64,000 nucleotides of DNA from an uncultured Halomonas sp. (GTDB lineage: Bacteria > Pseudomonadota > Gammaproteobacteria > Pseudomonadales > Halomonadaceae). This document shows, piece by piece, positions 8,004-18,447 of this stretch. The DNA lies in the NCBI RefSeq assembly GCF_947500835.1, contig NZ_CANMTQ010000009.1, positions 124,001 to 188,000 of the forward strand, in the 5' to 3' direction. The notes beneath the pieces are model-generated. The model saw only the letters and a program-made list of their open reading frames with translations. It had not been told where the DNA came from and ran no database searches. A program made the position numbers and the translations under genes. The first letter of the stretch is position 1. Each line of letters starts with the position of its first letter.

Positions 8004-10679
8004 ATGCTCCTTCACCACTACCGGTTCGAGCCAGACGAGACGCTCTTCGACACCAACGACTTGCGCCGGGAACTTGACGCAGGCTCCTCGCCGGTAGTGC
8101 TGTTCAAGCAGGCATTGAACCTCATTCAGCGCAGGCTCGATGAACGTTTTCACGACGGAGCCGACATCCGGGATCTGGTGCATGGCCGCGCCTGGTGTCT
8201 CGATCGCTTACTCACCCTTGCCTGGACTCGTCATGCCTGGCCCGATGATGGCATTGCACTGCTTGCCGTCGGTGGCTACGGACGGGGCGAACTGCACCCG
8301 CACTCGGACATCGATCTCATGGTGTTGATGGAGCGGGATGATGATACGCCCTACCGGGAGTCCTTGAGCGCGTTCATTACCTTTCTATGGGATATCGGAC
8401 TCGAGATCGGTCACAGCGTGCGCTCCCTGGCGGATTGCCGACGCGAGTCGGAAGCGGACGTCACGGTCATTACCAATCTGATCGAGACCCGCACCCTGGC
8501 CGGCCCGGATCGGTTGCGCGAGAACATGCGCGAGCAGCTGTCTTCTCGCAACATGTGGCCCTCTCATCGCTTTTTCGAGGCTAAATGGCAGGAGCAGATA
8601 GCGCGGCATCGCCGTCATAACAACTCCGAGTATCAGCTCGAACCCAATATCAAGAGCTCTCCCGGGGGCTTGCGTGATATCCAGATGATCGGCTGGGTCG
8701 CCAAGCGGCACTTTTGTCTGCCCCGCTACGAAGACGTTGTGGCCCAGGGGTTCATGAACGATGCGGAGCTTCGAATCTTGAGCCAGGGGCAAGCCTTTCT
8801 GTGGCAGGTGCGCTATGCCTTGCATATGCTCACCGGTCGCGCCGAGGATCGGCTGCTGTTCGATCACCAGCGCGCCATCGCCGAACTGTTTGGTTTTCGC
8901 GATACGCCGGAGCGCCTGGCCGTAGAGCAGTTCATGAAGCGCTATTATCGCCATGTCACGGCGCTGGCGGGACTCAATGACATGCTGTTGCAGCATTTCG
9001 ACGAGGTCATTCTGCGGGCCGAGGAAACGCTAGAGACCGAACCGCTCAATGCACGCTTCGAAATCAAGGGGGGCTATATTCAAGCTCGGGATGATCGGGT
9101 CTTTCATCGTCGCCCTGCCGCCCTGCTAGAGCTTTTCCTGTTGATGGCCCAGCATCCTCAGATCGAGGGGGTTCGCGCCCAGACCATTCGCCTGATTCGC
9201 GATCATCGCCATCAGATCGACGATACCTTTCGAAACGATGTTCGTCATCAGAGCCTGTTCATGGAACTGCTGCGCAGCGGCGGTAACGTGCCGCGCCAGC
9301 TAAGACGCATGAATCGCTACGGCGTGCTCGGCAAATACCTACCGGAGTTCGGACAGGCAGTGGGGCTGATGCAGCACGATCTGTTTCACATCTATACGGT
9401 GGACGCCCACACCTTGCGTCTGTTGAAGTTCGTGCAGCATTTTCGAGACCCCGGCAGCCGTGAGGCATTTCCAGTTGCCGCAGCACTGATTCACCAGCTA
9501 CCCAAGCTGGAGCTTCTCTGGATTGCGGGGCTCTACCACGATATCGGCAAGGGCCGTGGCGGCAATCACTCCTTGCTTGGCGCCCGGGATGCGGAGGAGT
9601 TCTGCCAACGTCATGGCCTGTCAGCCCGAGACACGCGTCTGGTGGCCTGGTTGATCGAGCAGCATCTCTTGATGTCGATGACTGCTCAGAAACGCGACAT
9701 CAGTGATCCGGACGTGATCCGCGAATTTGCCGAACTGATCGGCGACGAGATGCATCTCGACTATCTCTACGTGCTCACCGTAGCGGATATCAACGCGACC
9801 AACCCCACCTTGTGGAACGGTTGGCGCGCCTCGCTTCTGCGCCAACTGTATGGCGAGACCAAGCGCGCCCTGCGTCGAGGGCTTGAAAACCCTATCGACC
9901 GCGATGACTGGATCGCCGAAACTCGCGCCGAGGCGCTGGCACTCCTGCGCACCCTGGGCACCGACGTGGCGCCTGTCGAGCGCCTCTGGAATACCCTTGG
10001 CGATGACTACTTCCTGCAGTATCAGTCCAGCGAAATCGTCTGGCAGACCCAGGGTATTCTCGAGCATGGCGACTCTACGCTACCCTTGATCATGACCAGC
10101 GCACCGGCGGAAGACTCAAGCGAGGGTGGCACAAAGGTCTTCATCCACACGCGCTCGGTGAACGACCTGTTCGCCGCCAGCGCAGCGGCCATCGATCAAC
10201 TGGATCTATCGATCCATGACGCACGTATCGCCACCTCGAGCAGCGACTGGACGCTCAATACCTTTATCGTACTCGACGATCAGGACGAGCCGATCCGCGA
10301 CGCCTCCAGGCTCGAGGAGATTCGCCGCTATCTGGTGGAAGAGCTCGACGACCCGGATGACTATCCCCAGATCGTCAGTCGCCATACACCGCGTCAGCTC
10401 AAGCATTTCCGGGTGCCAACCCGGGTATTGATCGAGCAGGACCCGTCCAACGAACGCACCGTACTCGAGCTGATCGCCCCGGACCGCCCTGGTCTGCTGG
10501 CCCGGGTGGGGCGTATCTTCATGGAGCAGGAGATCACTCTTTCCGCAGCCAAGATCGCCACCCTGGGCGAGCGGGTCGAGGATGTATTCTTCATCACCGA
10601 TCGCAGTGGCGCGCCGCTCACGGACCCGGCTCATCAGACTCGTCTGCGCGAACGTCTATGCGAAGTGCTGGACGTCTGA
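8004..10679 (+). CDS. glnD: Bifunctional PII uridylyltransferase / uridylyl-removing enzyme
   Basis: Senses glutamine and uridylylates or deuridylylates PII proteins, controlling glutamine synthetase and NtrB/NtrC. 891 residues from the ATG at 8004; a TTG at 7992 inside the map 3' end is the alternative. Domains in order: nucleotidyltransferase with GGYGRGELHPHSDIDLM near residue 90 (both catalytic Asp present), a helical linker, an HD hydrolase with LYHDIGKGRGGNHS near residue 510, and two C-terminal ACT domains (from about 700 and 810; the second has ERTVLELIAPDRPGLLARVG). The map-glnD-dapC order is conserved in pseudomonads and relatives. Confidence 0.97.
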   Translation: MLLHHYRFEPDETLFDTNDLRRELDAGSSPVVLFKQALNLIQRRLDERFHDGADIRDLVHGRAWCLDRLLTLAWTRHAWPDDGIALLAVGGYGRGELHPHSDIDLMVLMERDDDTPYRESLSAFITFLWDIGLEIGHSVRSLADCRRESEADVTVITNLIETRTLAGPDRLRENMREQLSSRNMWPSHRFFEAKWQEQIARHRRHNNSEYQLEPNIKSSPGGLRDIQMIGWVAKRHFCLPRYEDVVAQGFMNDAELRILSQGQAFLWQVRYALHMLTGRAEDRLLFDHQRAIAELFGFRDTPERLAVEQFMKRYYRHVTALAGLNDMLLQHFDEVILRAEETLETEPLNARFEIKGGYIQARDDRVFHRRPAALLELFLLMAQHPQIEGVRAQTIRLIRDHRHQIDDTFRNDVRHQSLFMELLRSGGNVPRQLRRMNRYGVLGKYLPEFGQAVGLMQHDLFHIYTVDAHTLRLLKFVQHFRDPGSREAFPVAAALIHQLPKLELLWIAGLYHDIGKGRGGNHSLLGARDAEEFCQRHGLSARDTRLVAWLIEQHLLMSMTAQKRDISDPDVIREFAELIGDEMHLDYLYVLTVADINATNPTLWNGWRASLLRQLYGETKRALRRGLENPIDRDDWIAETRAEALALLRTLGTDVAPVERLWNTLGDDYFLQYQSSEIVWQTQGILEHGDSTLPLIMTSAPAEDSSEGGTKVFIHTRSVNDLFAASAAAIDQLDLSIHDARIATSSSDWTLNTFIVLDDQDEPIRDASRLEEIRRYLVEELDDPDDYPQIVSRHTPRQLKHFRVPTRVLIEQDPSNERTVLELIAPDRPGLLARVGRIFMEQEITLSAAKIATLGERVEDVFFITDRSGAPLTDPAHQTRLRERLCEVLDV

Positions 10680-10713
10680 TTCAGTCGCCAGTCTCGGTGA
10701 GAGCTTGCGTGAT

Positions 10714-10742
10714 TTGTGGCGCCCTCGCCGCTTCCCTATAAT
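10714..10742 (+). promoter_or_regulatory. Sigma-70 promoter for the dapC cluster
   Basis: TTGTGG (10714-10719), a 17-bp spacer, then a perfect TATAAT (10737-10742), 61 bases ahead of the dapC ATG and after the glnD stop. The sequence is seen; promoter function is inferred. Confidence 0.6.
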
Positions 10743-10802
10743 CGAGTGCCTTACTAAAATCCAATGCCACTTTTTCGTGGACACTACTGGACCATACCCG
10801 CC

Positions 10803-12005
10803 ATGAACCCCGAACTCGACGCTCTCAAGCCCTACCCTTTCGAGCGGCTCAAGGCGCTCATGGCCGGTGTGATGCCGCCGGCGGATCTCGCCCACATCCC
10901 GCTATCGATCGGCGAGCCTCAGCACGCGCCGCCCACCAGCGTGCTCGAGAGTCTGAATCACCATGTCGGCGCGGTTGCCCGCTATCCGAGTACCCTTGGT
11001 TTACCCGAGCTACGCGCCACGATCGCCGACTGGGCGACCAGGCGATTCAACCTGGCGCCGCAAAGTCTCGACCCACAACGTCAGGTGCTGCCGGTCAACG
11101 GTACCCGGGAGGCGATCTTTGCCTTCGTCCAAGCAGCGCTGGACCGCTCGCGCCCGGCGCGGGTCGCCGTGCCCAATCCGTTCTATCAGATTTATGAAGG
11201 CGCCACGCTGCTTGCCGGCGGCCAGCCACTGTATCTGGATTCCCGCGCCGAAAACGACTTTCTTCCGGATCTGGAGGCGGTACCGGCGGCAATCTGGAAG
11301 GACGTTCAACTGGTCTTTATATGCTCCCCGGGCAATCCCACCGGCGCAGTGACACCCCTTGAAGATTTCAAGCGGCTGATCGCTCTGGCGGATAAGCACG
11401 ATTTCATCGTCGCCTCGGATGAGTGCTATTCAGAGCTCTATCTCGATGAGTCCGCGCCGCCACCCGGTCTGCTCGAGGCCTGCGCTACCTTGGGCCGCCA
11501 CGACTACCGGCGCTGCATCGTCTTTCATTCCCTGTCCAAGCGCTCCAATCTACCTGGATTACGTTCAGGCTTCGTGGCCGGCGACGAGGCGTTGATCGCC
11601 CCCTTTGCTCGCTATCGCACCTACCACGGTTGCGCCATGCCGCTACAGGTGCAGCATGCCTCGATGATGGCCTGGAGTGACGAGGCCCACGTGAAGACCA
11701 ACCGCGAGATTTATCGACAGACCTTCGCTGCGGTGGTGGAGTGCCTTGCACCGGTGCTGGACTTCCCCTCGCCGCAGGCCAGCTTCTATCTATGGCCGGC
11801 AGTGCCGGATGGAGACGATGAAACCTTTGCGCGGGAGCTTTACGCGCAGCAGCACGTGACGGTGCTGCCAGGGCGTTATATGTCTCGGGAGAGTTCGCTG
11901 GGCAATCCGGGTAACGGACGAGTGCGCATGGCGCTGGTAGCCGATCCGGACACGACTCTGGAAGCTGCCAGGCGTATTCGTCGTTTCATCGAAGAACGCT
12001 ATTGA
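10803..12005 (+). CDS. dapC: Succinyldiaminopimelate transaminase
   Basis: PLP enzyme of lysine and peptidoglycan precursor synthesis: N-succinyl-2-amino-6-ketopimelate plus Glu gives N-succinyl-LL-diaminopimelate. 400 residues, fold-type I class I/II aminotransferase. Seen: IGEPQHAPP near residue 38, PNPFYQIYEGA near 123, CSPGNPTGAV near 177, and the PLP-lysine segment SLSKRSNLPGLRSGF near 245. Start ATG at 10803. The specific assignment rests on the cluster with dapD and dapE; from sequence alone it could be another class I aminotransferase. Confidence 0.92.
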   Translation: MNPELDALKPYPFERLKALMAGVMPPADLAHIPLSIGEPQHAPPTSVLESLNHHVGAVARYPSTLGLPELRATIADWATRRFNLAPQSLDPQRQVLPVNGTREAIFAFVQAALDRSRPARVAVPNPFYQIYEGATLLAGGQPLYLDSRAENDFLPDLEAVPAAIWKDVQLVFICSPGNPTGAVTPLEDFKRLIALADKHDFIVASDECYSELYLDESAPPPGLLEACATLGRHDYRRCIVFHSLSKRSNLPGLRSGFVAGDEALIAPFARYRTYHGCAMPLQVQHASMMAWSDEAHVKTNREIYRQTFAAVVECLAPVLDFPSPQASFYLWPAVPDGDDETFARELYAQQHVTVLPGRYMSRESSLGNPGNGRVRMALVADPDTTLEAARRIRRFIEERY

Positions 12006-12031
12006 ACACATCCCTGGAGACTCCCCTCGAG

Positions 12032-12382
12032 ATGATCACGCTTTACGGAATCAAGACCTGCGATACCTGCCGTAAGGCACGCAAGGCACTCGATGCCCAG
12101 AACACGCCCTATCACTACCATGATCTACGTGAACAAGGGATGGACAAGGCACTGCTCGAGCATCTCATCGATCGAGTCGGTCTAGCGGCGCTGCTAAACA
12201 CCCGCAGCACCACTTGGCGCGGCCTCGATCCCGCCGATCAGCAGGCCGTCAAAAACGATGCCAACAGCGCGCGTTCATTGATGCTGGCGAACCCGACCTT
12301 GCTCAAACGGCCATTGCTCGACACTGGTGATCGGATGATCGTCGGCTTCAAGCGTGATGAGTATGCTGAACTGCCCCATTGA
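12032..12382 (+). CDS. ArsC/Spx-family reductase-like protein (YffB type)
   Basis: Small thioredoxin-fold protein, 116 residues from the ATG at 12032 (MITLYGIKTCDTC); an upstream TTG at 12002 overlapping the dapC stop is less likely. The redox motif CDTC is at residues 10-13 and the family C-terminus (IKRPLLD-like: LLKRPLLDTGDRMIVGFK) is present. In many gammaproteobacteria this gene sits next to dapC, dapD or dapE, but its biochemical role is not settled; arsenate reduction is not implied. It lies 27 bases after dapC and 28 before dapD, so it is probably co-transcribed. Confidence 0.85.
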   Translation: MITLYGIKTCDTCRKARKALDAQNTPYHYHDLREQGMDKALLEHLIDRVGLAALLNTRSTTWRGLDPADQQAVKNDANSARSLMLANPTLLKRPLLDTGDRMIVGFKRDEYAELPH

Positions 12383-12409
12383 TTCGATTTCTTTATTCAG
12401 GAGACTTTT

Positions 12410-13435
12410 ATGCTGAGCTTCGCTCTCGGAATCGGTAGCCAGAACACCCAAGGGGATTGGCTGGAGGTCTACTATCCAGCACCGCTGTTCGAACCCGAGG
12501 ATGCCCTGGTCGCTACTGCCCGCAAGGCGCTGAATGCCTCGAGCGGCAATGCCGTGATCAGCTTTCTACCGGAGCATTGCGCTGAGCTTGCCCAAGCCCT
12601 CGAGACAGCGGGAAATACCGAACAAGCGGAGCTTGCCGAGGCGCTTGGCGCCAGTCAGCGACCGCTGGTGGCCGTATTCCTCGAGTCCGATCAGGCGCCG
12701 GAGAGCGTACCGGAGGTGTATCTCAAACTGCATCTGCTTTCCCATCGCCTGGTCAAGCCCCACGGCATCGATCTTAGCGGAATGTTCGGCGTACTGCGCA
12801 ATATCGCCTGGACCAACGAAGGTCCCATCGATATCGAGGAGCTGCCGGCACGCCGTCTCAGAGCACGCCTGGAGGGCCGTCCACTGTCCGTGGACTGTGT
12901 CGACAAGTTCCCCAAGATGACGGATTACGTGGTACCCGCCGGCGTGCGTATCGCGGATACCGCCCGGGTGCGTCTGGGCGCTTACCTGGGTGAAGGCACC
13001 ACGGTCATGCATGAAGGCTTTGTCAACTTCAACGCCGGCGCCGAAGGGCCCGGGATGGTCGAAGGCCGCATCTCCGCCGGCGTGGTAGTGGGCAAGGGCT
13101 CGGACCTGGGCGGCGGCTGTTCAACCATGGGCACACTTTCCGGGGGCGGCAATATTGTGATCAAGGTTGGCGAAGGCTGTCTGATCGGTGCCAATGCCGG
13201 TATCGGCATTCCGCTGGGAAATCGTTGCACCGTCGAGGCGGGGCTCTATATTACCTCTGGCGCCAAGATCGCACTGCTCGACGAGAAAGGCCAGGAGGTG
13301 AAGACTGTCACTGCTCGCGACCTGGCAAACCAGGATGATATGTTGCTGCGCCGTAACTCGGTCAGCGGACGCATCGAGTGTCTGACCAACAAGAGCGCCA
13401 TCGCCTTGAACGAAGCGCTTCACGCACACAATTGA
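12410..13435 (+). CDS. dapD: 2,3,4,5-tetrahydropyridine-2,6-dicarboxylate N-succinyltransferase
   Basis: Succinylates tetrahydrodipicolinate with succinyl-CoA in the lysine pathway. 341 residues: the longer Pseudomonas-type DapD rather than the 274-residue E. coli type. The C-terminal half is a left-handed beta-helix of hexapeptide repeats (GVVVGKGSDLGGGCS, GCLIGANAGIGIPLG). It follows the ArsC-like gene with a GGAGA Shine-Dalgarno and is closed by a strong hairpin terminator immediately downstream. Confidence 0.96.
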   Translation: MLSFALGIGSQNTQGDWLEVYYPAPLFEPEDALVATARKALNASSGNAVISFLPEHCAELAQALETAGNTEQAELAEALGASQRPLVAVFLESDQAPESVPEVYLKLHLLSHRLVKPHGIDLSGMFGVLRNIAWTNEGPIDIEELPARRLRARLEGRPLSVDCVDKFPKMTDYVVPAGVRIADTARVRLGAYLGEGTTVMHEGFVNFNAGAEGPGMVEGRISAGVVVGKGSDLGGGCSTMGTLSGGGNIVIKVGEGCLIGANAGIGIPLGNRCTVEAGLYITSGAKIALLDEKGQEVKTVTARDLANQDDMLLRRNSVSGRIECLTNKSAIALNEALHAHN

Positions 13436-14653
<1,218 letters not shown>

Positions 14654-14661
14654 GGTCCATC

Positions 14662-15048
14662 ATGGAGCGTTACCCCGACATCGAAATCTATCTGGCCCAG
14701 GCGAACATCAAGCGCCTCGATGCCTGGCTGTGCGATCGGCTGAATGCGCCTTCCCTTGCACCGGCGGGAAAACGCAAATGGCGTACCCAGGGTCATCAGA
14801 ACGGGGAAAGCATTCCTGTCCTGCTGATTGAAAATGCCGCAGACGGCTATGCAAGCCTCTGGTTCGATAGCGACGCCACTCCTTGGACGCGGGATGTGGA
14901 CTGCGCCCGGGAAGCGGTCGAGAGGCTAGACTGCGAAATACGCTGCTCTCTTGGCGGCTGGCAGCCCGGCGACGAGCCCGACCGCTTCTTGCAGGTTTGT
15001 CCCGGCGGTAAAGAAGGCGCCATTCACTGGCCGGATTCGGGGCGATAG
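14662..15048 (+). CDS. Conserved hypothetical protein downstream of dapE
   Basis: 128 residues, start ATG 8 bases after the dapE stop, so probably translated from the same transcript. I do not recognise a named domain. It is rich in Trp and charged residues (AWLCDRL, KRKWRTQGHQN, WFDSDATPWTRDVDCA), has five Cys, and has no signal peptide or membrane helix, so it is probably a small cytoplasmic protein. Codon use looks like its neighbours. A 7-bp inverted repeat (CGCTCCG/CGGAGCG, 15062-15083) lies after the stop but lacks a T-tract. Confidence 0.75.
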   Translation: MERYPDIEIYLAQANIKRLDAWLCDRLNAPSLAPAGKRKWRTQGHQNGESIPVLLIENAADGYASLWFDSDATPWTRDVDCAREAVERLDCEIRCSLGGWQPGDEPDRFLQVCPGGKEGAIHWPDSGR

Positions 15049-15183
15049 CCAGAAACGGCAACGCTCCGCCTGAAGACGGAGCGCTGTGATCGAGCTGATG
15101 TCACGAGAAAAGGCGGCGACAATGATCAGGCTAGGCGAAAGCGCCCTTTCAAAACGCATGATCGAGCATCGGCCATTTTCGGG

Positions 15184-15648
15184 TCAGGTGATGACGGTGA
15201 CGTCGTCGGCCTGTAGCCCACGTTCGTTTTCCACCACGTAATAGCGCACTTTCTGCCCCTCAGCCAGAGTACGATGCCCCTTGCCGCGAATGGCACGAAA
15301 ATGCACGAAGACATCACCTCCGTCTTCACGCGTAATGAAGCCATACCCTTTGTTGACGTTGAACCACTTGACCTCACCGATCTCGCGATCGTCATTCTCG
15401 ACGTCTGCTAGGTTGACCAGCTTAGGGGTCAACGCATGCACGAGAAGCGTTGCGATCAACAATGCAATGAATATTGCCAATGCGGTCGCTATATAGGCCA
15501 ATGTCATGCCGTTCGATGCCAGCACCTCCATCAGCGCATCGGCCACGGAGGCGTCGAACAATAAGATGAACAAGGCGATCAGCAGAGGAGTGACGGCGGC
15601 AAGTAGCAGACTGACAAGACTACAGCGGATTACAACCTTACGATTCAT
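15184..15648 (-). CDS. Membrane-anchored cold-shock-domain protein
   Basis: 154 residues from the ATG at 15648. Two hydrophobic helices (about residues 9-32 and 45-72) precede a short acidic linker (VENDDRE) and a complete C-terminal cold-shock domain (about 87-154) with RNP1-like KGYGFI and RNP2-like VFVHF. Free CspA proteins are about 70 residues; here the domain is tethered to the inner membrane, probably facing the cytoplasm. It is divergent from slyX (122 bases apart). Nucleic-acid binding follows from the conserved RNP motifs; the target and the reason for membrane localisation are unknown. Confidence 0.88.
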   Translation of the reverse strand: MNRKVVIRCSLVSLLLAAVTPLLIALFILLFDASVADALMEVLASNGMTLAYIATALAIFIALLIATLLVHALTPKLVNLADVENDDREIGEVKWFNVNKGYGFITREDGGDVFVHFRAIRGKGHRTLAEGQKVRYYVVENERGLQADDVTVIT

Positions 15649-15770
15649 GGACCTCAGATTCTCTTGTTGTGATGAACAAAGACCGCCCCAATTCGCACCA
15701 GAATGCGCGTATGGGGCAAAGATGCAAAGGTGACGCGATGACCGGCGACCCACAGCGCAAGGATTCTAGC

Positions 15771-16022
15771 ATGACGGACGAAACTACGCTTGCCCGCATG
15801 GAACGGCGTTTTGAAGCACTCGAGAGCCGAATAACCCATCAGGAATACTGGCTGGATACCCTCGATCGAGCAGTATCTGCCCAAGAACAACGGCTAGCCC
15901 AATTGGAGCGGCTCAGCGATCTGATGCAAACACATTTGCGCAATCAACATCAGTGGCTGAAAAGTATGGATCCGGAAGAAAGCGGCTATTCAGAACAACA
16001 TGAAAAACCACCTCATTATTGA
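15771..16022 (+). CDS. slyX: SlyX family protein
   Basis: 83 residues with a strongly helical, heptad-like coiled coil (MERRFEALESRITHQEYWLDTLD ... QEQRLAQLERL broken here for brevity), typical of SlyX, and the family's C-terminal proline/Tyr tail (EKPPHY). Start ATG at 15771. Function is unknown in the family. It converges with trxB; 43 bases separate the stops. Confidence 0.88.
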   Translation: MTDETTLARMERRFEALESRITHQEYWLDTLDRAVSAQEQRLAQLERLSDLMQTHLRNQHQWLKSMDPEESGYSEQHEKPPHY

Positions 16023-16065
16023 AAGATGAACATGCCCCGCTCAGGGTAATGGTTACCCAGGCTCT

Positions 16066-17037
<972 letters not shown>

Positions 17038-17067
17038 TCATCAAACGTCGTAAAAGCGCCGTACCCA

Positions 17068-17095
17068 CAAAAAAGGGCGACCCAAAGGCCGCCCC
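17068..17095 (-). terminator. Intrinsic terminator of ahpC
   Basis: On the minus strand GGGCGGCC, loop TTTG, GGTCGCCC (one G-U wobble; plus-strand 17075-17094), followed by TTTTTT (complement of 17069-17074), 16 bases after the ahpC stop. Confidence 0.8.
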
Positions 17096-17110
17096 GGTAC
17101 ATGGAAGAAC

Positions 17111-17713
17111 TTATAGCTGCGTGGAGTGAGTGCCCAGGTACTTGGCGACACCTTCCGCGTTGTCCTTCATACCTTCCTGGCCTTCATCCCAGCCTGCAGG
17201 GCAAACTTCGCCATGCTTCTGGTGGTGCTGCAGCGCCTTGACCATGCGTAGCATCTCATCGACGTTGCGGCCCAGGGGCAGGTTGTTGACGGTCTGGTGC
17301 TGAACGATACCGTTTTCATCAATGAGGAAAGAAGCACGCAGTGCAACACCTGCTTCAGGATGCTCGATGCCATAGGCCTGAACGATCTCGTGCTTGACGT
17401 CAGCGACGATCGGGAAGCCGACTTCACCGATACCACCCGCGTCCGGGGAAGTCTTGCGCCAGGCATAGTGGGTGAACTGTGAGTCGATGGAAGCACCAAT
17501 CACTTCGACTCCTAGCTCCTTGAATTTTGCCAGGCGGTTATCGTGAGCAATGATTTCTGAAGGGCACACGAAGGTAAAGTCCAGCGGCCAAAAGAACAGC
17601 ACGCGCAGCTTGCCATTGCTATCGGACAGCTTGAAATTTTCAACAATTTCACCGTTGCCTAGAACAGCAGCGGCTTCAAAATCCGGGGCCTGACGTCCAA
17701 CCAATACACTCAT
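17111..17713 (-). CDS. ahpC: 2-Cys peroxiredoxin (AhpC type)
   Basis: Thiol peroxidase that reduces H2O2 and organic peroxides. 200 residues. The peroxidatic Cys is in DFTFVCPSE (about residue 50), the resolving Cys in GEVCPAGW (about 172), and a GG(I)G-type loop (AGGIGEVGF) marks the robust/sensitive Prx region. No ahpF is adjacent; recycling by thioredoxin via the neighbouring trxB product is plausible (inference). AAGGAG lies ahead of the ATG. The upstream region has an OxyR-type box and promoter (17763-17828). Confidence 0.95.
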   Translation of the reverse strand: MSVLVGRQAPDFEAAAVLGNGEIVENFKLSDSNGKLRVLFFWPLDFTFVCPSEIIAHDNRLAKFKELGVEVIGASIDSQFTHYAWRKTSPDAGGIGEVGFPIVADVKHEIVQAYGIEHPEAGVALRASFLIDENGIVQHQTVNNLPLGRNVDEMLRMVKALQHHQKHGEVCPAGWDEGQEGMKDNAEGVAKYLGTHSTQL

Positions 17714-17762
17714 GCAGATCTCCTTTTGATCAAATTGATCGTTTCAAATGAATTCGATGAAG

Positions 17763-17828
17763 AGCTTAGGGGCTATTTCGGCATTTGCCAATTTGATTAC
17801 CCCAATAGAACATATAGCAGTAACCTAT
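17763..17828 (-). promoter_or_regulatory. OxyR-type box and promoter of ahpC
   Basis: Read on the minus strand: ATAG-N7-CTAT-N7-ATTG-N7-CAAA (plus-strand tetramers at 17825-17828, 17814-17817, 17803-17806 and 17792-17795), each spaced exactly 7 bases, against the OxyR consensus ATAG-N7-CTAT-N7-ATAG-N7-CTAT. The distal two tetramers are perfect. The box abuts TTGGCA (-35, 17786-17791), a 17-bp spacer and TAAGCT (-10, 17763-17768), the geometry expected for direct activation. The pattern is seen; OxyR binding is inferred. Confidence 0.75.
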
Positions 17829-17851
17829 CGGAGTGCCGATAATACAAATGC

Positions 17852-18061
17852 TTAGACAACATCGTCATCGCGGCCTAGCGTCAAACGCTCTAGTTCGCCT
17901 GATATCGCTGACACTTCGACGCCGATCTGAATGGGCGCGCAGCAGCGAGGACAGTCTTCCCAAGTGGTATAGCTTCCTTGACTACTGTCAACGAGCAATT
18001 CGAAATCCGTACCACAGTAAGGGCAGTCAACAGGATGCTCATCAAGCATTTCTTCGTGCAT
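17852..18061 (-). CDS. CPXCG-motif cysteine-rich protein
   Basis: 69 residues with two zinc-ribbon-like knuckles, CPYCG near residue 13 and CPRCC near 37, typical of the small CPXCG family of gammaproteobacteria, whose function is unknown. It has no signal peptide. It lies 138 bases upstream of ahpC on the same strand; the OxyR box falls between them, so it is probably a separate transcript. Confidence 0.85.
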   Translation of the reverse strand: MHEEMLDEHPVDCPYCGTDFELLVDSSQGSYTTWEDCPRCCAPIQIGVEVSAISGELERLTLGRDDDVV

Positions 18062-18447
18062 GCCAGCTCTTTTTTGGTTTTTCCTCTTAACTCTTGAATG
18101 TGGTGGCTATACGGCGCACTTTCAAGTGTCTCGGTAACAAACAATTCCGGCGCCTTCAGCGGACATCGAGGTGATGCCCAGGCGACCCTTGAGATACTGC
18201 CTTGTCGGCGCTGCATTCTTGCGCTATTAGCAATGCTTGAATTCCGCTCCTATCATGCCCATATAAAAAGAAGGTAAAGGACAGCAAATAGCCTCTAGGG
18301 CAGAGTATGCTGCTAAGCTGCTACGTAGGCACCGAACGTTTAAGATTCGGATCAGTATGTGACCCGCATCCTCACAGGTCGGTCTGCTTGCGGCACTCTA
18401 GCGCCAATGGACGATACGATCATCGAGGACAGTAAAGGAGGAGTTCC
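18062..18447. other. 386-base intergenic region upstream of acnA
   Basis: No gene or tRNA recognised. A possible sigma-70 promoter on the plus strand is TTGAAT (18237-18242) with an 18-bp spacer to ATATAA (18261-18266), about 180 bases ahead of acnA. AAAGGAGGAG just before 18448 is a strong Shine-Dalgarno sequence. The remainder shows no strong hairpin or repeat by eye. Confidence 0.35.

Noticed and set aside
12032..12382. Arsenate reductase ArsC
   Set aside because: The CDTC N-terminus fits the Spx/YffB group, and the gene sits in the dap cluster with no arsenic genes around it.
18062..18447. tRNA or small RNA gene in the gap before acnA
   Set aside because: No cloverleaf arms, CCA end, T-loop or strong terminator hairpin found on either strand.
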